In this document: piece after piece, positions 48,868-57,391 of the stretch
Position numbering within the stretch: the stretch's first letter is position 1
Layout of the letters: every line of letters begins with the position of its first letter
Source of the DNA: Geminisphaera colitermitum TAV2
GTDB taxonomy: Bacteria; Verrucomicrobiota; Verrucomicrobiia; Opitutales; Opitutaceae
NCBI RefSeq assembly: GCF_000171235.2
Contig: NZ_ABEA03000174.1
Span: 1 to 64,000 of the forward strand
Length of the DNA stretch: 64,000 nt
Direction of reading: 5' to 3'
Position numbers and translations under genes: made by a program
Notes under the pieces: generated by a model
Told to the model about the DNA's origin: nothing
What the model saw: the letters and a program-made list of their open reading frames with translations, nothing else
Database searches by the model: none

Positions 48868-48883
48868 GGCCGGGCGGAGGGGG

Positions 48884-50776
48884 TCACTCGACGGTGACGG
48901 ACTTGGCGAGGTTGCGCGGTTTGTCCACGTCGCAGCCGCGTTCGCGGGCGATGTAGTAGCTGAGGAGTTGTACCGGGATTGTCGCTACAATGGGCAGGAC
49001 GGCCTCGTGGCAGGCGGGGATGCGGATGAGTTCGTCGGCGAGGTTTTCGGGGAAATCGACGTCGTCGGTCGTGATGACGATGAGGGGGCCGCCGCGGGCT
49101 TTGATCTCCTGCATGGAGGAGACGTATTTGTTAAATAGTTCGCCGCCGGGGGCGAAGAAGACGGCGGGGCATTTGGCGCTGATGAGGGCAATGGGGCCGT
49201 GCTTCATCTCGGCGGCGGGGTAGCCTTCGGCGTGGATGTAGGAGATTTCCTTGAGTTTGAGGGAGCCTTCGAGGGCGATGGGGTAGAGGGCGAGGCGTCC
49301 GAGGAAGAGCATGTCGGTGGCGTTGGCATGGCGTTTGGCGATGGCTTCGATGTGCGGGGCTTGTTCGAGGGCGCGGCGCACGAGGTCGGGGGCGGACTTG
49401 AGGGCGTTCACGTAGGTGACGCCGTCGCTGAAGCTCATGTCGCGCAGGCGGGCAATGTAGAGCGCGAGCATGGCTCCGATGAGGATTTGCGAGGTGAAGG
49501 CTTTGGTGGAGGCAACGCCGATCTCGGGGCCGGCGTGTTGGTAAATGCCGCCGTCGGCTTCGCGGGCGATGGTGGAGCCGACGACGTTGTTAATGGCGAG
49601 AACTTTGTAGCCTTTGCGCTTGGCTTCGCGGAGGGCGGCAAGGGTGTCGATCGTCTCGCCGGACTGGCTCATGACAAAGAAGAGGGTGTCGGGCGTGAGG
49701 GGGATGTTGCGGTAGCGAAATTCGGAGGCGTAGTCGCATTCGACGGGGACGCGGGCGAAGCGTTCGATGAGGTGTTCGGTGACCATGCAGGCATGGAGGG
49801 CGGTGCCGCAGGCGCAGAACATGAAGCGGTCAATGGCACGGAAGTCGGCGGCGGTGAGGTTGAGGCCGCCAAAGTTGGCCGTGCTGCCGTCGGCCGAGAA
49901 GCGTCCGCGCATGGCGTTTTCGAGAGCCTGGGGTTGCTCGAAGATTTCCTTCTCCATGAAGTGCGCGTAGTCGCCGAGTTCGGCTTCGTCCACGGACCAG
50001 GTGACGATGTCGATGACAGGAGAGACGTCGGCGAGTTCGAGGGTGGTGATGGTGAAGCCGGGTTTGTGGGCGTTGTCGGGGTCGGGGCGGATGTGGGCGA
50101 GTTCGCCGTCCTTGAGGTAAACGACGTTTTGCGTGCGGCTGACGAGCGCGGAGACGTCGCTGGCGAGGATGAGTTCGCCGTCGCCCACGCCGAGGATGAG
50201 GGGGGAGCCTTTGCGCGCGGCGACCATCTCGGCGGGCGTGTCCACGCAGAGGACGGCAATGCCATAGGTGCCTTCGACGTGGAGGAGGGTTTTGCGTACG
50301 CTTTCAAGGAGGCGGCTGCCGTCGGGCGTGCCTTCGGGTGCGGGGGTGGGTTCGGGTTCCTTGGCGTAGTGGTAGGCGATGAGGTTGCAGAGGACTTCGG
50401 TGTCGGTCTCGGAGGTGAAGGTGTAGCCTTTGGTGAGGAGGAATTTTTTGATGGAGACGTAGTTTTCGATGACGCCGTTGTGGACGATGACGATTTTGCC
50501 GTCGCTGCTGACGTGGGGGTGGGCGTTGTCGTCGGTGACGCCGCCGTGCGTGGCCCAGCGGGTGTGGCTGATGCCGGTGGTGCCGGTGAGTTTTTGTTGC
50601 GCGGCGTGGCGGGTGAGGTTGGCAACGCGTCCGGTTTTCTTGACGAGCGCAAGGCCGCCGGACTGGAGCACGGCAAGGCCGGCGGAGTCATAGCCTCGGT
50701 ATTCGAGCCGTTTGAGCCCTTCGAGAAGGATGGATGCTGCGCGTTGTTTGCCTACGTAACCGACGATGCCACACAT
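48884..50776 (-). CDS. glmS: Glutamine-fructose-6-phosphate aminotransferase
   Basis: The 630-aa enzyme makes glucosamine-6-phosphate for the cell wall. The N-terminal amidotransferase starts MCGIVGYVG with the catalytic Cys at position 2 and has LEYRGYDSAG and HTRWATHGGV. Two SIS domains follow with FCACGTALHACM, MSQSGETIDTLAAL and TKAFTSQ; the C-terminus is LAKSVTVE. Length is normal. No glmS ribozyme was recognised in the 138-bp leader. Confidence 0.97.
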   Translation of the reverse strand: MCGIVGYVGKQRAASILLEGLKRLEYRGYDSAGLAVLQSGGLALVKKTGRVANLTRHAAQQKLTGTTGISHTRWATHGGVTDDNAHPHVSSDGKIVIVHNGVIENYVSIKKFLLTKGYTFTSETDTEVLCNLIAYHYAKEPEPTPAPEGTPDGSRLLESVRKTLLHVEGTYGIAVLCVDTPAEMVAARKGSPLILGVGDGELILASDVSALVSRTQNVVYLKDGELAHIRPDPDNAHKPGFTITTLELADVSPVIDIVTWSVDEAELGDYAHFMEKEIFEQPQALENAMRGRFSADGSTANFGGLNLTAADFRAIDRFMFCACGTALHACMVTEHLIERFARVPVECDYASEFRYRNIPLTPDTLFFVMSQSGETIDTLAALREAKRKGYKVLAINNVVGSTIAREADGGIYQHAGPEIGVASTKAFTSQILIGAMLALYIARLRDMSFSDGVTYVNALKSAPDLVRRALEQAPHIEAIAKRHANATDMLFLGRLALYPIALEGSLKLKEISYIHAEGYPAAEMKHGPIALISAKCPAVFFAPGGELFNKYVSSMQEIKARGGPLIVITTDDVDFPENLADELIRIPACHEAVLPIVATIPVQLLSYYIARERGCDVDKPRNLAKSVTVE

Positions 50777-50914
50777 GAAATTTAATGGATTTTGGCTGGC
50801 AAATTACGCAGTGGCGAAGAGTCTTCGCAAGGTCTGTTTCCCGCCCTGTTCAGTCAGCGTTCTTCAAAAACCCGGTAATTTAACAAAACCAATTTTCTTT
50901 CGCATCTTCTCATC

Positions 50915-52204
50915 ATGACCACCCAAAAGAATGTTCTCGCAGTTGTAATGGGCGGCGGTCGAGGCACCCGCCTCTATCCGCTCACCATGGAGCGTTGCAA
51001 GCCGGCCGTTCCGCTTGCCGGCAAATACCGTCTGGTCGATATTCCGATCAGCAACTGCATCAACTCGGACATCAACCGCGTGTTCCTGCTCACGCAGTTT
51101 CACACGGCTTCATTGCACCGGCACATCCAGAACACGTATCACTTCGATCCGTTTGGCGGCGGTTTTGTGGACATCCTTTCGGCGGAGCAAACGGAGAAAA
51201 CCAACGACTGGTATCAGGGCACGGCGGACGCGGTGCGGCGCAATTTGCAACACTTCCGCTCGTTCTCGCACGAGTTCGTGCTGATTTTGTCGGGCGACCA
51301 GCTTTACCGGATGGATTTTCGCAAGATCATCCAGCAGCACATCGCCACCGCCGCCGAGGTGACGATTGCGGCGATCCCGTTCCCGGTGTCGAAGGTCGAG
51401 GGTTTGGGTCTGATGGGCGTGGGCGACGATCTGGCGATCCAGCAGTTTGCCGAGAAGCCGAAGGATCCGGCGGTCATCAACAGTCTCACCATGAGCGCTG
51501 CGTTGGAGAGCCGTTTGCAGGCGCGCACGAGCAAGGAGAAACACTGCCTGGCCTCGATGGGCATTTATGTTTTCAACCGCCGCGTGCTCGCCGAGGCGTT
51601 GGCCAATGACATGACCGATTTCGGCAAGGAGATTATTCCCGGACTGCTCGGCAAGAAGCGTCTCTACGCGCACGTGTTCGAGGGGTATTGGGAGGACATC
51701 GGCACGGTGAAGGCGTTTTTCGACGCCAATCTGGCGCTCGCGCAGCCGTTGCCGCCGTTCAACTTTTTCGATCCGGGCGCGCCGATTTACACGCAGGATC
51801 GCTATCTGCCGCCGAGCAAGGTCAACCGTTGCACGTTCGACTACGTGGTGTTTGGCGACGGCTCGATCGTGGAAGACGCGACGTTGCGGCGTTGCGTGAT
51901 CGGCATTCGCTCCTTCGTGCGCGGCGGTTGCGTGCTGGAGGACGTGGTCATGATGGGCGCGGATTCCTACGAGGGTGAGGACGACATTCGCGTCAACCAG
52001 ACCAAGAATCTGCCCAATCTGGGTGTCGGCTACGGGTGCAAGATTCGTCACGCGATCATCGACAAGAATGCGCGTATTGGTGACAACGTTACACTCAATC
52101 CCGAGGGCAAGGCCGACGGCACTTACGCCCACGGCGTGGTGATCCGCGACGGAGTGCTCGTAGTGCCCAAGGGCATGACGGTGCCGGGCGGCACGGTGAT
52201 CTGA
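50915..52204 (+). CDS. glgC: Glucose-1-phosphate adenylyltransferase
   Basis: The 429-aa enzyme makes ADP-glucose for glycogen. It shows the nucleotidyltransferase start VMGGGRGTRLYPLT, KPAVPLAGKYRLVDIPISNC, VLILSGDQLYRMDF and EGYWEDIGTVKAFFDANL, followed by a left-handed beta-helix C-terminal domain. It is divergent from glmS across 138 bp. Its length fits plant-like bacterial forms. Confidence 0.95.
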   Translation: MTTQKNVLAVVMGGGRGTRLYPLTMERCKPAVPLAGKYRLVDIPISNCINSDINRVFLLTQFHTASLHRHIQNTYHFDPFGGGFVDILSAEQTEKTNDWYQGTADAVRRNLQHFRSFSHEFVLILSGDQLYRMDFRKIIQQHIATAAEVTIAAIPFPVSKVEGLGLMGVGDDLAIQQFAEKPKDPAVINSLTMSAALESRLQARTSKEKHCLASMGIYVFNRRVLAEALANDMTDFGKEIIPGLLGKKRLYAHVFEGYWEDIGTVKAFFDANLALAQPLPPFNFFDPGAPIYTQDRYLPPSKVNRCTFDYVVFGDGSIVEDATLRRCVIGIRSFVRGGCVLEDVVMMGADSYEGEDDIRVNQTKNLPNLGVGYGCKIRHAIIDKNARIGDNVTLNPEGKADGTYAHGVVIRDGVLVVPKGMTVPGGTVI

Positions 52205-52309
52205 GCGGGCGCGCAGGTCGTAACAAAAACCACCTCCATCCTGCGGAAAACTGGCGTTTCTCGCGTTGTGATCAATCCGCGACGCGATCAGGGGCGTGTC
52301 ATGACCGCA

Positions 52310-52332
52310 GGGGGGGGGGGGGGGAGGGAGGG
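52310..52332. repeat. Poly-G tract in the glgC-autotransporter gap
   Basis: Fifteen G, A, three G, A, three G. It is between convergent genes and outside any coding region. Confidence 0.8.
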
Positions 52333-52387
52333 CGCTGTCGGCGATAGGGGTGTCGTCCTGCGTGAGAGGCGTCCGGTGCGCGGGCGC

Positions 52388-52419
52388 AAAAAAGCCTCCG
52401 GGGAAATCCCGGAGGCTTT
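52388..52419 (-). terminator. Rho-independent terminator of the autotransporter gene
   Basis: A 12-bp stem (AAAGCCTCCGGG paired with CCCGGAGGCTTT) with a 5-nt loop, followed on the minus strand by further T residues. It lies 23 bp after the autotransporter stop and may also serve glgC from the other side. Confidence 0.9.
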
Positions 52420-52441
52420 GTCACCTGACTTTGGATACGAA

Positions 52442-55400
52442 TCAGAAGCGGAAGGAGAGGCCGGCGCTCCATTCGCCGGTCACGCGGGTGGTGTCGCCGG
52501 TCTGAATGCCGTAGTCGGCGTAGAGGCTGAGGCGTTCGCTAAGCCTGGCATCGAGGCCGGCGCTGAGGCGGGCACTGTCGCGTTCGGGCTTGCGAGTGAC
52601 GATGGTGTAGTTGACGGCGCCGAACGCGGCGTTGATGGAGCGTGAGTCGTTTTCGAACTCGTGAATCCAGGCGCCGCGGACGTGCGGTCTCAGGACGACG
52701 GTGCCGATGATGAAGTCGAACGAGGCCTCGAGTCCGAGTTGCGAGCGCAGCGAGTGGGCGGACTGGTCGCCAACCCTGTTGTTGAAGGCGCCTGCGCCGG
52801 TTTCGGTGAAGCCATCGGCCTTCCATGCGTTGGCCAGCAGTCCGACGAAGGGCGACAGGGTCATGGGGCCGGCAATGAAACGGCGTCCGCCGGAGATGTC
52901 CATGAGCCACTGGCGTCCGTTGGTGTCGGATTTGGCGGTGGCGGAGGTGCCGGTGAACGCGATGGAGCGGGTGGATTCGTAGTCGTCGAAGCTGTAGGCA
53001 ATCGCGGCGTTGGCGAACCAGGCGTCTTTTCTCCAGGCGGCGCGGATGCCGGGCATTTTGCTCTTCACTTTGGTGCTGCTGCCGGAGGAGCCGAGGCCGG
53101 CGTCGGTCTCGGTGTAGTCGAAGAAGCCGCCGAGAACGAGGTTTTCACCGATGGCGTAGTCGCCGCCGACGAGGCCGGTGTCGCTTTTGAATGAGGCGGT
53201 GCCGACGTCGCTGTCGCCCGTGGCGCGGTTGCGGCTCTGGCCGACTTGGAAGTAGAAGTTGTCGTGGCCGGAGATGACACCGGGATCGCGGGCAAGGCGT
53301 TCGCTGAGCGAAAGGGAGCGGGCGAAGGCGATGTCGGACCAGATCTGGTAGCCTTGCGGGGAGAGGGCGTTGAGGGCGGCGGGCAACTCGGCGGCGGTCG
53401 GGACGCCGTTGAGGGCGGCGGTGAGCGCGGGGTCGAGTTGGGCGGCGTTGGCGACGGCAATCTGGTTGGGCGTTTCGCCGAAGCTGGCGAAGGGCAGCTG
53501 GATGAAGGAAACGGTGACGTCGTTGGCGTTGTAGGTCACGGTGGCGTCGATGGCGGCGCTGCCGGTGACGGGGCTGAAGGTGCCGGTGACTCCGCCGGCG
53601 GCGGTAAGGATTTCGAATGACTGGCCGACGGGGTTGTAGCCGTCGAGCAGGTCGAGTTGCAGGGTGCCGGCGAGGGAGGCCGAGCCGCTGACGATGATCT
53701 GGTCAAACGAGACGGCCGAGGCGATCTCGATGACGAGGATGCCGCCGGTGGTCTGCGTGAAGTTGCCGGTCACGATAAGGGTGCCGGGGGAGAAGCCGGG
53801 GCTGACGGTGCCGCTGTTGAACAGGTCACCGTTGATGGTGCCTTCGCCGCGGAGAAACGCGCCGGAGGCGACGGTGGTGGCGCTGACGGAGCCGTCGTCG
53901 AGGACGAGGGTGCCGCCGTTGACCAGGGTGTCGCCGGTGTAGGTGTTGGCACCGGTGAGGGTGGTGGTGCCCGAGGTGTTGGTGAAGGTGCCGGTGCCGG
54001 CGAGGATGGCGTTCACGGTGCCGCCGGTCGAGGTGTAGGAGTCGCCGGTGAGGGTGCCGTTGTCGATGGTGCCATCGGCCAGGGTGACTGCGCCAACCGT
54101 CTGGTTGGTGCCGCCGAGGGCGAGGGTGCCGCCGTTGATGGCGAGCGGGCTGGTGGAGGCACCGAGGGTGCCGGCTCCGGAGAGGGCGACGGTGCCGCCG
54201 TTGATCGTGGTGCCGCCGGTGTAGGTGTTGGGGGTCTCGATGGTAAGGGTGCCGGTGCCGTTCTTGACGAGGGTGCCGGTGTTGATGCCGTTGGAGCCGG
54301 TGAGTGTGTAGTCCAGCGTGGAGTTGGTGAACGTGGTGCTCGTCGGGCTGAAGGTGTTGTCGTTGATGGCGACGGTGGTGGTGCCGGTGGCGGTGTCATC
54401 GAAGAGGGCGACATCGCCGGTGAGGAATTCGGTGCCGGTGCCGGCGTTGATGAGAGCCCAGTTTTGCAGGCCGCCGACGGCTGTGGTGGTTGCGTCGCCG
54501 CTGGCCAGGCCGGTCCAGACGGGGGTGTCGCCGACGATGGCCAGCGTGATGAAGCCGGCGTTGGCGCCGGTGTTGCCGAGCGTGGCAGTCAGGCGGGTGC
54601 CGAGGCCGGTGAGGGGGGCGAGCGTGAAGTCGGTGTCGAGTCCGTTGAAGCTGCCGTAGCTGATCAGATTGTAGGTGCCGCTGGTCCAGGTGGGGACAGT
54701 GAGCAGGTCAAGGGAAACCTGGCCGTTGGCGGGCGTGGTGGTGAGCGCGCCGGTGATGGCGAGCGCAACCGCGCCGGTGTTGTTGGCTTTGTTGAGGATG
54801 ATCGTGCCCGCGCCGTCAAAGGTGAGCGAGGCGACGGTGAGCGAGGCGGTGGTGCCGTTGCCGTTGGTCACGATGCCGCCGGTGCCGTTGCCCACGGTGA
54901 CGTTGCCGACCGAGCCGGTGCCGTCGAGGGTGCCTTGGGTGAGCGTGATCGCAGGAGTGCCCGCCAGCGTGCTGGTCTGGAGGAGTTTCGCGGTGGCGCC
55001 GTTGAGGGTGATGCCGCTGCTGCCGTTGAGGCCGCCCGCACCGCTGATTTGCAGGGTGCCGGCGGTGATGGTGGTCGCGCCGGTGTAGGTGTTGACACCA
55101 GAGACGACGAGGACGCTCGCGCCTTCCTTGGTGAGGGAACCGGTGCCGGTCATGATGCCCGAGTAGATGCCGTCGGATGTCTGGTTGAAGGTGACGGCGG
55201 TGTTGTTGGCGATGTCGCCTTGGAGACTGGTGCTGTTGCCCACGAGCGAACCGGCGGAGACGGTGGTGCCGCCCGAATAGGTGTTGGCACCGGAGAGCGT
55301 GAGGATGCCCGCACCGGTCTTGGTGACCGAGCCGATGCCGTCGATGGCACCGGAGTAGGTGCCGGCGGTGGCCTGATTGAAGGTGACGATGGCGCTGTTG

Positions 55401-57061
55401 GCGATGTCGCCTTGGAGGCTGGTGGTGGTGCCGACGAGTGTGCCGGCGGAGACGGTGGTGCCGCCCGAATAGGTGTTGGCACCGGAAAGCGTGAGGGTGT
55501 TCGCGCCCGCCTTGGTGAGGGAGCCGGTGCCGGTCATGACGTCCGCATAGGTGCCGGCGGTAGCCTGATTGAAGGTGACAGCGGCGTTGTTGACGATGTC
55601 GCCTTGGAGGCTGGTGGTGGTGCCGACGAGTATGCCGGCGGAGACGGTAGTGCCACCCGAGTAGGTGTTGGCACCCGAGAGCGTGACGGTGCCCTCGCCT
55701 TCTTTGGTGAGGGAGCCGGTGCCGGTCATGATGCCCGCGTAGGTGCCGGCGTCAGCCTGGTCGAAGGTGACGGCGGCGTTGTTGAGGATGTCGCCTTGGA
55801 GACTGGTGGTGGTTCCCACGAGCGTGCCGTCGTCGACGGTGGTGCCGCCCGAATAGGTGTTGGCGCCGGAGAGCGTGAGGATGCCCGAGCCGGTCTTGGT
55901 GACTGAGCCTTCGCCGGAGATCACGCCGCCGAGGGTGCCGTCGGAAGGCTGGTCCAGCACGAGCGAGCCCGCGGTGCCGGTGGCGTTGCTGTCGATGAGG
56001 GAGATGTCGCCGTTGGTCGGGAGATTGGCGCTGCCGGCGATGAGGGTGCCGCCGTCAACGATGGTGCCGCCGGTGTAGGTGTTGGTGCCGGTGAGGGTCG
56101 CGATGGTCTGGAACACCGTGAGGGTGGCGGGAGACAGCAGCGTGTCCGAACTGTCGCCGTCGATGATGACACCGGGGGTGTTATAGATCTGGCCGGGGGT
56201 GAGAACGACGCTGGAGGTTCCCTGGCTATAGGTGCCGCTCGCGCTGAGCAGCACGTAGCCGGAGGCGACGAGGTTGCCGTTGTCGTCGAAGGCGAGTCCG
56301 CCGGTCAGGTCGCCGTTGCCGGGGCCGCCGAGCGCATCCATGGTGGCGGTGCCGTCGAAGGTGACGCCGGCCAGAGCCAAGGCGCGGCCGCTGCCGGAGC
56401 CGGCGGCGGGGACGGTGGTGCCGAAGGTGATGTCGGTGCCGGCCAGGTAATTGCCCGCGATCACGTTGTTGGCGCCGAAGGTGAAGGCGGTACCGGCGTT
56501 CCAGAAGAGGCCGTTGTCGGCGCCGCCGTTGGAGCCGAGATTGATGAACACGACCTGGGCGTTGGCGCCGGTGGTGAGAGCGGTGCCGATGTTGATCACC
56601 CAGGTGACGTTGTTTTTGCCCTGGGCGTCGAGGGTGAGCACGCCGTTGAGGGAGAGCGACGCGGCCACGTCGAACTTATAAACGCCCGGGGTCAGGATTT
56701 GGGTGGCCAGGTCGCCGCCGTTTACGCCGGTGAGATTGTTGGCGGGCGGGGAGACCATTGCGGACAGCGCGTTGCGAGCGGTGATCAGATCGTTGAGAGC
56801 ATTCCCGACAATCATGCCGCCGGTGATCGTTGTCCCATTGACGACGGTGGCAGGAGGAAATCCGGAGATGGAGGCCGCTGCGCCGACATTTCCGTTTGAG
56901 AAGACGTCAGGGCCGGCGCCGCCCACGGTCACCGCCGTGCCGCCGAGCAATACAAAGTCACTGGCCGAGAGGAGAATCGATTGCGACTGCGCGGAGTGCG
57001 AGGGTAAGATCAGGGCGGCAAGCGCCACGAGCGATAGGGAAAGTTTTCTATTATAGTTCAT
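52442..57061 (-). CDS. Giant autotransporter with ice-binding-type (DUF3494) N-terminal domain
   Basis: The 1539-aa protein has a signal peptide (LSLVALAALILPSHSAQSQS). Residues about 28-240 form a DUF3494 domain (ASDFVLLGGTAVTVGG, LTPGVYKFDVAASLSLNGVL, NVIAGNYLAGTDITFG). Passenger repeats LTLSGANTYSGGTTVSAGTL follow, several as near-exact 64-aa units, then a linker and an autotransporter beta-barrel (about 1270-1539) ending in Phe (AGLSFRF). The passenger would be displayed on the cell surface; adhesion to surfaces or polymers is more likely than ice binding. Confidence 0.9.
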   Translation of the reverse strand: MNYNRKLSLSLVALAALILPSHSAQSQSILLSASDFVLLGGTAVTVGGAGPDVFSNGNVGAAASISGFPPATVVNGTTITGGMIVGNALNDLITARNALSAMVSPPANNLTGVNGGDLATQILTPGVYKFDVAASLSLNGVLTLDAQGKNNVTWVINIGTALTTGANAQVVFINLGSNGGADNGLFWNAGTAFTFGANNVIAGNYLAGTDITFGTTVPAAGSGSGRALALAGVTFDGTATMDALGGPGNGDLTGGLAFDDNGNLVASGYVLLSASGTYSQGTSSVVLTPGQIYNTPGVIIDGDSSDTLLSPATLTVFQTIATLTGTNTYTGGTIVDGGTLIAGSANLPTNGDISLIDSNATGTAGSLVLDQPSDGTLGGVISGEGSVTKTGSGILTLSGANTYSGGTTVDDGTLVGTTTSLQGDILNNAAVTFDQADAGTYAGIMTGTGSLTKEGEGTVTLSGANTYSGGTTVSAGILVGTTTSLQGDIVNNAAVTFNQATAGTYADVMTGTGSLTKAGANTLTLSGANTYSGGTTVSAGTLVGTTTSLQGDIANSAIVTFNQATAGTYSGAIDGIGSVTKTGAGILTLSGANTYSGGTTVSAGSLVGNSTSLQGDIANNTAVTFNQTSDGIYSGIMTGTGSLTKEGASVLVVSGVNTYTGATTITAGTLQISGAGGLNGSSGITLNGATAKLLQTSTLAGTPAITLTQGTLDGTGSVGNVTVGNGTGGIVTNGNGTTASLTVASLTFDGAGTIILNKANNTGAVALAITGALTTTPANGQVSLDLLTVPTWTSGTYNLISYGSFNGLDTDFTLAPLTGLGTRLTATLGNTGANAGFITLAIVGDTPVWTGLASGDATTTAVGGLQNWALINAGTGTEFLTGDVALFDDTATGTTTVAINDNTFSPTSTTFTNSTLDYTLTGSNGINTGTLVKNGTGTLTIETPNTYTGGTTINGGTVALSGAGTLGASTSPLAINGGTLALGGTNQTVGAVTLADGTIDNGTLTGDSYTSTGGTVNAILAGTGTFTNTSGTTTLTGANTYTGDTLVNGGTLVLDDGSVSATTVASGAFLRGEGTINGDLFNSGTVSPGFSPGTLIVTGNFTQTTGGILVIEIASAVSFDQIIVSGSASLAGTLQLDLLDGYNPVGQSFEILTAAGGVTGTFSPVTGSAAIDATVTYNANDVTVSFIQLPFASFGETPNQIAVANAAQLDPALTAALNGVPTAAELPAALNALSPQGYQIWSDIAFARSLSLSERLARDPGVISGHDNFYFQVGQSRNRATGDSDVGTASFKSDTGLVGGDYAIGENLVLGGFFDYTETDAGLGSSGSSTKVKSKMPGIRAAWRKDAWFANAAIAYSFDDYESTRSIAFTGTSATAKSDTNGRQWLMDISGGRRFIAGPMTLSPFVGLLANAWKADGFTETGAGAFNNRVGDQSAHSLRSQLGLEASFDFIIGTVVLRPHVRGAWIHEFENDSRSINAAFGAVNYTIVTRKPERDSARLSAGLDARLSERLSLYADYGIQTGDTTRVTGEWSAGLSFRF
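55105..55872. repeat. Four 192-bp tandem repeats in the autotransporter gene
   Basis: The block starting CCC(G/A)... before the TAGGTGTTGGCACC motif occurs at 55272, 55464, 55656 and 55848, exactly 192 bp apart. Each unit encodes 64 residues containing SGANTYSGGTTV and SLQGDI. Copy number may vary by recombination. Confidence 0.85.
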
Positions 57062-57391
57062 GGTTATTACGGGCTATGGTAATAGCCACCGCCGCAAACG
57101 GGTATGGGGTATAATACTACCTACCGTCCGCGAGAGCGGCCTCCTGTCCCTGTGGCAAATCTACGGGGAAAAATTCACCTATGATGCTCGCGCGCTGCTG
57201 CGTTGCGACGCAGGCGAGTTTGACGCCCACCTGACAGCCCTGGCCTTTTCGCAGGCATCAAACCGTTGTTCAGCCAGTCGTTGGCATCACTTGTTGGTCG
57301 GGCCGGGGTGGAGTCGCGCGCGACCCGGTTGCTGCGGTTGGTGAGGCCGAGCAGGAGGCGGGATGCAGGGGGGGGGGGGGGGACGTGTGCC
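57062..57391. other. Intergenic region with 15-G tract, no gene seen
   Basis: This stretch lies between the beta-helix gene stop and the autotransporter start. It contains the autotransporter leader, with a possible minus-strand -10 (TATTAT) near 57110, and fifteen G at 57368-57382 ten bases after the beta-helix gene. No gene is supported. Confidence 0.6.

Noticed and set aside
49199-50785. 528-codon plus-strand frame opposite glmS
   Set aside because: Shadow of glmS, which is complete with all catalytic motifs.
50777-50914. Possible glmS ribozyme in the glmS leader
   Set aside because: The 138-bp divergent region is too short for the full ribozyme plus promoter and shows no conserved core that I can recognise.
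55105-55872. Regularly spaced repeats that could suggest a CRISPR array
   Set aside because: Units are 192 bp, coding and translate to autotransporter repeats; there are no short repeats with unique spacers.
53657-55906. 749-codon plus-strand frame with Gly/Ala/Glu repeats
   Set aside because: Antisense to the repeats of the autotransporter gene; its repetitive look only mirrors the real passenger repeats.
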